Part shown: piece by piece, positions 59,234 to 64,000 of the stretch
Numbering within the stretch: the stretch's first letter is position 1
Layout of the letters: every line of letters begins with the position of its first letter
Assembly (NCBI GenBank): GCA_905182815.1
Contig: CAJJCX010000004.1
Location: 434,001 to 498,000 of the forward strand
Reading direction: 5' to 3'
DNA from: an uncultured Candidatus Thioglobus sp.
GTDB taxonomy: Bacteria > Pseudomonadota > Gammaproteobacteria > PS1 > Pseudothioglobaceae
Length of the DNA stretch: 64,000 nt
Position numbers and translations under genes: made by a program
The notes under the pieces: generated by a model
What the model was told of the DNA's origin: nothing
The model's input: only the letters and a program-made list of their open reading frames with translations
The model's database searches: none

Positions 59234-60646
59234 TTATTCATGAAAATGATCTTTTAGCTGGTGTGGGATTTTATTGACATCACCAGCTCCAAGAGTAAGA
59301 ATTACATCATTTTCAGTAACTATATTTGGAATTATTTCAATTATTTCATCAATATCTTTAACTACGATTGGATCGATTGAACTTCTTCTTCTTATCGAGT
59401 CGGCAAGGGTTGATGAGCTAATTGTATTAATTGGCGACTCATTGGCTGAATATATATTAAGTAAAACTAATACATCTACTTTAGATAGGCAGCTCACAAA
59501 ATCATTGAATAGGTCTCTAGTTCGTGAATATCTATGAGGCTGAAAAATAACCACAAGCCTTTTATCTGGATAGGTATTTCTTAAAGTACTTACAACCTCA
59601 GTGATTTCATTGGGATGATGACCATAATCATCAAAGAGTGGAATAAGAGAAGTGTTTACAGTTAAATTCTGGTGGTAATCAAGCCTTCTTGATACACCAC
59701 TAAAATGAGACAATGCTTTCTGTATTACCTCAAGCTCTATTTCTAGTTCAATTGCAACACTAATTGCAGCAAGAGAATTTAAGATATTATGCCTTCCTAT
59801 TAAATTAAGTGACACAGGAAATTTTTTTTGATATTTTTTACAGTTAACATCAAATGACATTTTCATTTCATTCTGTTTAACGTTTGATGCCTGGACATCT
59901 GCATCATCACTGAAGCCATAACTCAAAACTGGCCTATGAATTTTTTTAAGGATGTCCTTAACTCCGCCATCATCAATACAAGCAACACAAACTCCATAGA
60001 AAGGAAGATTTGATGTAAAGCTTATAAAGGCATCAGTTAGGTTGTCATAGCTATGATTATAAGTACTCATGTGGTCTTCATCAATGTTAGTAATAACACT
60101 CAACATGGGCTGAAGGTGAAGAAAAGATGCATCGCTTTCATCTGCTTCGGCAATTAAATAATCACTTTTTCCTAGTTTGGCGTTCATACCGGTTGCATTT
60201 ATAATGCCCCCAATAATGTAAGTTGGGTCAAGCTTTGCTTCAGTCATTATGTGAACAATCAGGCTGGTTGTAGTTGTTTTGCCATGAGTTCCTGAAATTG
60301 CTATTCCAAAGCGAAAGCGCATAAGCTCTCCCAGCATTTCAGCTCTTGGAACAATTAATAGTTTTTGCTGCCTAGCCTCTTGGAGTTCAGGGTTGTTTTT
60401 ATTGATTGCAGAAGACACAACTACTGCCTGTTTGCCTTTAACATTTTCAGCTTTTTGCGTATAGCTAATATTACAGCCTATTTCTTCAAGTTTTTTTGTT
60501 GCTTGATTGGACTGAATGTCTGATCCAGATATTTCGTAACCTAAGTTAGCAAGAACTTCTGCAATGCCACTCATTCCAGAGCCACCTATTCCTATGAAGT
60601 GTATTTTTTTAATTTTTGAGCGTGTGGGGTTATCTATTAGAGTCAT
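59234..60646 (-). CDS. murC: UDP-N-acetylmuramate--L-alanine ligase
   Basis: Adds L-alanine to UDP-MurNAc, 470 residues. N-terminal HFIGIGGSGMSGIAEVL, ATP loop SGTHGKTTTTS, central IAEADESDASFLHLQP and HPNEI, C-terminal VVIFQPHRYSRT. Overlaps ispF by 4 bases (ATGA) and precedes murB by 6 bp. Confidence 0.97.
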   Translation of the reverse strand: MTLIDNPTRSKIKKIHFIGIGGSGMSGIAEVLANLGYEISGSDIQSNQATKKLEEIGCNISYTQKAENVKGKQAVVVSSAINKNNPELQEARQQKLLIVPRAEMLGELMRFRFGIAISGTHGKTTTTSLIVHIMTEAKLDPTYIIGGIINATGMNAKLGKSDYLIAEADESDASFLHLQPMLSVITNIDEDHMSTYNHSYDNLTDAFISFTSNLPFYGVCVACIDDGGVKDILKKIHRPVLSYGFSDDADVQASNVKQNEMKMSFDVNCKKYQKKFPVSLNLIGRHNILNSLAAISVAIELEIELEVIQKALSHFSGVSRRLDYHQNLTVNTSLIPLFDDYGHHPNEITEVVSTLRNTYPDKRLVVIFQPHRYSRTRDLFNDFVSCLSKVDVLVLLNIYSANESPINTISSSTLADSIRRRSSIDPIVVKDIDEIIEIIPNIVTENDVILTLGAGDVNKIPHQLKDHFHE

Positions 60647-61119
60647 GATTTGCTAACGGTTATGATGGTTATTGCTTGAATTCCTTCGCCTCTTCCAAAG
60701 GCGGTCAATCCTTCACCTGAAGTTGCAGTTATGCCTACATCAGCAATTTTTATTTTGCAGATAGTAGAAATTTTTTGTTTCATAAGATCAATTTTTGGTG
60801 ATATTTTTGGGTTTAAGCATTCTACTGATATTGCTATATGATTTATTTTCCATTCATGCAAATCATCAAGTGCAAGTTGAAGGTATTTACTACTGTCCTT
60901 TTCTCCTTGTTGCACAAGTTTGTCCGCTACTGTCCCTAAAATATTTATACCAGTAATGCTTGATATAGCATTAGTGATTGAATGAAAGACAACATCTGCA
61001 TCACTATTGCCTTTTAAGCCAAAAGAGTGATCAAATTTGATGCCTGATAGTATTAAAGGCTTTCCAGGTTTTTTTTCGAATGCATGAGAGTCTTGTCCTA
61101 TGCCTGTTTTTATAGTCAT
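60643..61119 (-). CDS. ispF: 2-C-methyl-D-erythritol 2,4-cyclodiphosphate synthase
   Basis: Fifth step of the MEP isoprenoid pathway, 158 residues. Metal ligands D10 and H12 in GIGQDSHAF plus the HSITNAI histidine; the GNSDADVVFH and C-terminal ATSGEGLTAFGRGEGI motifs are intact. 3 bp after ispD. Confidence 0.96.
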   Translation of the reverse strand: MTIKTGIGQDSHAFEKKPGKPLILSGIKFDHSFGLKGNSDADVVFHSITNAISSITGINILGTVADKLVQQGEKDSSKYLQLALDDLHEWKINHIAISVECLNPKISPKIDLMKQKISTICKIKIADVGITATSGEGLTAFGRGEGIQAITIITVSKS

Positions 61120-61122
61120 AAT

Positions 61123-61833
61123 TTACTGAAGGTAGTGGTTCGCTTGCTCAAGGTCATCTATTTGAGTAATTTTAATATTACTTGAAGAGCCAACAACAAT
61201 TTTAATTGAATAACCTAGGTTTTCTATTGCTTCAGACTCATCTGTAATATTATGATTAAGTTTTACTGCATTTTCCAATGCATCTTTTAAGACTCCATAC
61301 CTAAACATTTGAGGGGTTTGAGCCTTAAAAAGTTTGCTTCGATCAATTGTAGACACTTTTCCATCAATGGCAACTTGTTTAATTGTATCGACAACACCGG
61401 TAGCTAAAATACCACCAGTTTGATGATTTGATACCTCATTAATCAACATTTCAATGTCTATTTTTTTAACACAAGGGCGAACTGAATCATGCACTAAAAT
61501 CCAGTCATTAGGTTTTGCAATCTTTGCTAGTGAATTTAATGCATTTAGAACAGAATTAAATCTTTCCTTCCCTCCCTTGGCACTTGCTAACATTTTTGAG
61601 TGGTTAAAATAGATTGAAGATTTAAATAAAGTGTCTTTTTCAGAAAGAGCAATGACAAAGCCCGAAATTACGTCAACCTTTAGTAGTGTTTTAAGGCATT
61701 GATCTATTATAGTTAGGCCATTACTAAGCTTGAGGTATTGTTTTGGGGTTTCAGATTTCATCCTCTTCCCCATGCCACTAGCTGGCATTACCAAGTAATA
61801 ATTATCATTATTCATGTCAGCAAAAGGCTTCAT
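61123..61833 (-). CDS. ispD: 2-C-methyl-D-erythritol 4-phosphate cytidylyltransferase
   Basis: Third step of the MEP pathway, 236 residues from the first ATG; ATG at 61815 (MNNDNYYLVMPASG) fits the family better. The nucleotide loop is PASGMGKRMKSETPKQY, with ILVHDSVRPCV and KAQTPQMFRYGVL intact. The usual AAGxGxRM loop reads PASGMGKRM, a mild variant. Confidence 0.94.
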   Translation of the reverse strand: MKPFADMNNDNYYLVMPASGMGKRMKSETPKQYLKLSNGLTIIDQCLKTLLKVDVISGFVIALSEKDTLFKSSIYFNHSKMLASAKGGKERFNSVLNALNSLAKIAKPNDWILVHDSVRPCVKKIDIEMLINEVSNHQTGGILATGVVDTIKQVAIDGKVSTIDRSKLFKAQTPQMFRYGVLKDALENAVKLNHNITDESEAIENLGYSIKIVVGSSSNIKITQIDDLEQANHYLQ

Positions 61834-61858
61834 TATAAGATTGAGATAATGCCATTAA

Positions 61859-62218
61859 TTATAAAGAAGAATCAATAGTTTCTTCTAAATTATCAGTTAC
61901 GATAATCTTATTAATTTTAAAAAAATATTCCCCTTCCTTAATTAGGCCATATTTAAATCTAGCTTTAGACTCAACCAATCTTGAGTCTTCTTCAGTAAAG
62001 CTGTTTATTTGACCTTCAATCAGAGCATTTTGATCTATTAAATTAGTATTAGTTTTCTTAATATCATTGATTATTTTTTGTTTATTTAAAACAATATATG
62101 GGAAATTATTAGTAAAAATATTCTGCTTTATTAGAGAAAATAAAATAACAATGAGAACCAGAGTAAGTTTATTTCTATTAATAAACCCAATTAGTCCTGT
62201 GGCAGATCTATTACTCAT
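61859..62218 (-). CDS. ftsB: Cell division protein FtsB
   Basis: 119 residues of the FtsB/DivIC family: basic N-terminus, one membrane helix (about 17-35), a predicted coiled coil (about 43-75), then the short globular GLIKEGEYFFKI motif typical of the family. It precedes ispD, the same order as in E. coli (ftsB-ispD-ispF). It forms the FtsQBL complex; ftsQ is at the end of this operon. Confidence 0.87.
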   Translation of the reverse strand: MSNRSATGLIGFINRNKLTLVLIVILFSLIKQNIFTNNFPYIVLNKQKIINDIKKTNTNLIDQNALIEGQINSFTEEDSRLVESKARFKYGLIKEGEYFFKINKIIVTDNLEETIDSSL

Positions 62219-62623
62219 TTATTTATGAATTTCAGTAAGGTAAGTTTTCGAATAGTAATCATGCAATGGAAGCTTATATTTATTAAAAAACTGAAATATA
62301 AAGCCAATTCCTGCTAATGAAGTTATCGCTAATATTAACCTTATAAGAGATTGCTTATAAGTGACATTTTCACCATCTTGCTGGGTAATTTCAAACTTCC
62401 ATGCTCTCATGCCCAGAGTCTGTTTACCTTTAACCCATGATATGGAGAAGTAAGAGAAGATTACTGGAAGCGTTAAAAGATAAAAGAAAAGACTATTAGT
62501 GATAGGCTCTTTTTGGTTGATAAGAATGACTATTCCGGCAATAAAAAATACAAATGAGAATACAAGCAATAGATCATAAGTAATTGAGCCTAATCGTCTT
62601 AAAAATGAAACATTAGATTGCAT
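62219..62623 (-). CDS. RDD family membrane protein
   Basis: 134 residues with about three predicted membrane helices. The family Arg-Asp-Asp-like N-terminal motif appears as RRLGSITYDLLLV, and KGKQTLGMRAWKFEI is characteristic. Function of the family is poorly defined (ion or membrane homeostasis). It abuts ftsB with no gap. Confidence 0.85.
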   Translation of the reverse strand: MQSNVSFLRRLGSITYDLLLVFSFVFFIAGIVILINQKEPITNSLFFYLLTLPVIFSYFSISWVKGKQTLGMRAWKFEITQQDGENVTYKQSLIRLILAITSLAGIGFIFQFFNKYKLPLHDYYSKTYLTEIHK

Positions 62624-62652
62624 AATTAAATTTACTAGAGTGTTGATGTACT

Positions 62653-63918
62653 CTAATTATCCTCTTTCTTTGTAACTTTTGAAATGACTTTACCGTCATG
62701 AAATTTAGTGACAATAAGGTCTCCAGAATTAATTTTTTTAAATGAAACTATAACTTTTTCTTTTTCATTATGCGTTATTGTGTAACCCCTTGAAAGAGTA
62801 TTAAGAGGTGATAGAAGATTAAGAAGACTGGCTTTATTACTTAATTGATTTTTTTGGTGCTTAATGAAGTAATCTGAGTAGTTTTTTAATCGAGTTATTT
62901 GTTGATTAAGATTTGTCTTATTTTTATCAATTAGGCTATTTGTAATCCTAAATAAGCGCATCTCGTAGTCATCAAGTTTTTGAGCATTTTGAAGTAATTG
63001 TTGACTTGGATCAATAATTTTGAGCTGAAGCATATTTAGGTATGCATGCTTTTGATCTAAAGACTGAACCATTAAATCTTGCAAATTTTTTCTCAATTTA
63101 GATGCTTTATAGATTAAAACGTTTCGGTCAGGCGTTGCAGAAACAGCAGCAGCAGATGGGGTTGGTGCTCTTACATCAGCAACAAAGTCAGCAATTGTTG
63201 TATCAGTTTCATGACCTATAGAGCTAATTATGGGAGTTGAGCATTTAAATATTTCTCGAGCAAGCTCTTCTTCATTGAAAGCCCATAAGTCTTCTAATGA
63301 TCCACCACCTCTTGCCAGAATAAGAACATCACAATTTTTTTGACTGTCGGCAGCTTGAAGCGCTTTAACTATTTTTTTATGCGCATTTTCACCTTGAACA
63401 ACTGTGTCATAAAGCAGAATTTCGGCAAAAGGGTAGCGTGAATTTAAAACTTTAATTATGTCCTTTATAACTGAACCAGTGGATGAAGAGATAACGCCAA
63501 TTTTTTTAGGATATAAGGGCAGGTCTTTTTTATTCTCCAATTCAAATAATCCCTCAATCCTTAACTTATTCTTTAGTTGGTCAAACGCAAGCTGAAGGTT
63601 TCCAATTCCTGCGGGCTCCATTTGTTGAACTATTAGCTGAAAATCTCCTCTTTGTTCATAAAGTGTTGGCGCCCCTCTAATAATTACAGACATTCCATTT
63701 TCAGGATTAAATTGTACTTTTCTCTGATTTAACCTAAAAAATGCACATCTGATTTGACCACTTGAATCTTTTAATGAAAAATACCAATGCCCAGAAGATG
63801 GTTTAGATAAGTTTGAAATTTCACCTTGAATGAAGCAATGTGGCACATTTTTTTCAATTGAGCTTCGACACAACCTCAAGAAGTTAGATACTGTATAAAT
63901 TTCATCAATATTAAACAT
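62653..63918 (-). CDS. xseA: Exodeoxyribonuclease VII large subunit
   Basis: Single-strand exonuclease subunit, 421 residues from ATG 63918 (MFNIDEIYTVSNFL). The frame is open to 63984, but the extra 22 residues are not family-like. N-terminal OB domain (YFSLKDSSGQIRCAFFR), the catalytic GVISSSTGSVIKDI and ARGGGSLEDLWAFNEE, then a long coiled coil and the C-terminal LSRGYTITHN motif. It heads the nine-gene minus-strand operon. Confidence 0.95.
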   Translation of the reverse strand: MFNIDEIYTVSNFLRLCRSSIEKNVPHCFIQGEISNLSKPSSGHWYFSLKDSSGQIRCAFFRLNQRKVQFNPENGMSVIIRGAPTLYEQRGDFQLIVQQMEPAGIGNLQLAFDQLKNKLRIEGLFELENKKDLPLYPKKIGVISSSTGSVIKDIIKVLNSRYPFAEILLYDTVVQGENAHKKIVKALQAADSQKNCDVLILARGGGSLEDLWAFNEEELAREIFKCSTPIISSIGHETDTTIADFVADVRAPTPSAAAVSATPDRNVLIYKASKLRKNLQDLMVQSLDQKHAYLNMLQLKIIDPSQQLLQNAQKLDDYEMRLFRITNSLIDKNKTNLNQQITRLKNYSDYFIKHQKNQLSNKASLLNLLSPLNTLSRGYTITHNEKEKVIVSFKKINSGDLIVTKFHDGKVISKVTKKEDN

Positions 63919-64000
63919 TTGCTTTGAGGTGAACAAAAACAGCCCCAGTTCCGCCCATTTCCTGCGTGCAGGAGCAGAATGCAAGCACTTCTGGGTGTTG
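63911..64000 (-). CDS. Possible C-terminal end of an unidentified protein
   Basis: An open frame of 29 codons enters from the right edge and stops at TAA 63911-63913, overlapping the xseA start by 8 bases. It reads HPEVLAFC ... MGGTGAVFVHLKANV. Not recognised. The stretch is richer in G+C (35 of 60 bases at 63941-64000) than the rest of the window. It could be real coding, or foreign or chimeric sequence. Confidence 0.3.
   Translation of the reverse strand, partial: QHPEVLAFCSCTQEMGGTGAVFVHLKANV

Overview
This window is a stretch of bacterial chromosome, A+T-rich (by eye about two thirds A+T), densely coded, with short intergenic gaps and many start/stop overlaps. The housekeeping set (mreBCD-mrdA, recA-recX, ftsB-ispD-ispF, rppH, bolA, mltD, potFGHI, csiD/glaH-lhgO) reads as a gammaproteobacterium. 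The low G+C, compact genome and appetite for compatible solutes, polyamines and amino acids suggest a marine, small-genome lineage such as the SUP05/Thioglobus group. That placement is inference from gene content only. No tRNA, insertion sequence, prophage or CRISPR array was seen. The one RNA gene is RNase P RNA.

Layout. 1-15.3 kb: tail of trpE, dnaE, a 442-bp gap with DnaA-box-like sites, coaBC-ribD (minus), recA-recX-tgt (plus), the shape operon mreB-mreC-mreD-mrdA (minus), class I fumarase and rnpB. 15.3-20.6 kb: an accessory patch with an SMR transporter, a EutA-like Asp/Glu-racemase-fold protein, an Lrp-type regulator, an ectoine-hydrolase-like M24 enzyme, a PLP gamma-synthase/lyase and an EamA transporter. 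20.6-27.3 kb: prmC, trmL, fmt, argH, hemC, phhB, ftsY, hemJ. 27.3-35.1 kb: a 2-oxoglutarate oxygenase next to a threonine aldolase, a polar amino acid ABC transporter, and hom-thrC-cysM. 35.2-49.9 kb: a large diamine catabolism locus (gabD, potFGHI, puuA, class III aminotransferase, puuB, agmatinase-family hydrolase, glutamine amidotransferase) running into the glutarate branch (glaH, lhgO, GntR regulator). 49.8-64 kb: rppH, a Bax-inhibitor-1 protein, murD, miaA, a ferredoxin-reductase/bolA/mltD run, and a nine-gene minus-strand operon xseA-RDD-ftsB-ispD-ispF-murC-murB-ddl-ftsQ.

How it fits together. The 35-50 kb region encodes uptake of putrescine-like polyamines, glutamylation and oxidation (PuuA, PuuB), an alternative direct transamination route, supply of putrescine from agmatine, and succinate semialdehyde oxidation. 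GlaH and LhgO would convert glutarate, the C5 (cadaverine/lysine) product, to 2-oxoglutarate. An 18-bp perfect palindrome between glaH and the GntR gene is the probable operator.

Quality caution. Seven genes (fumA, hemJ, ltaE, gabD, puuA, murD, miaA) are each broken by one single-base indel, mostly in or beside short homopolymers, with full conserved sequence continuing in the next frame. Because murD is normally essential, most of these look like sequencing or assembly errors rather than decay.
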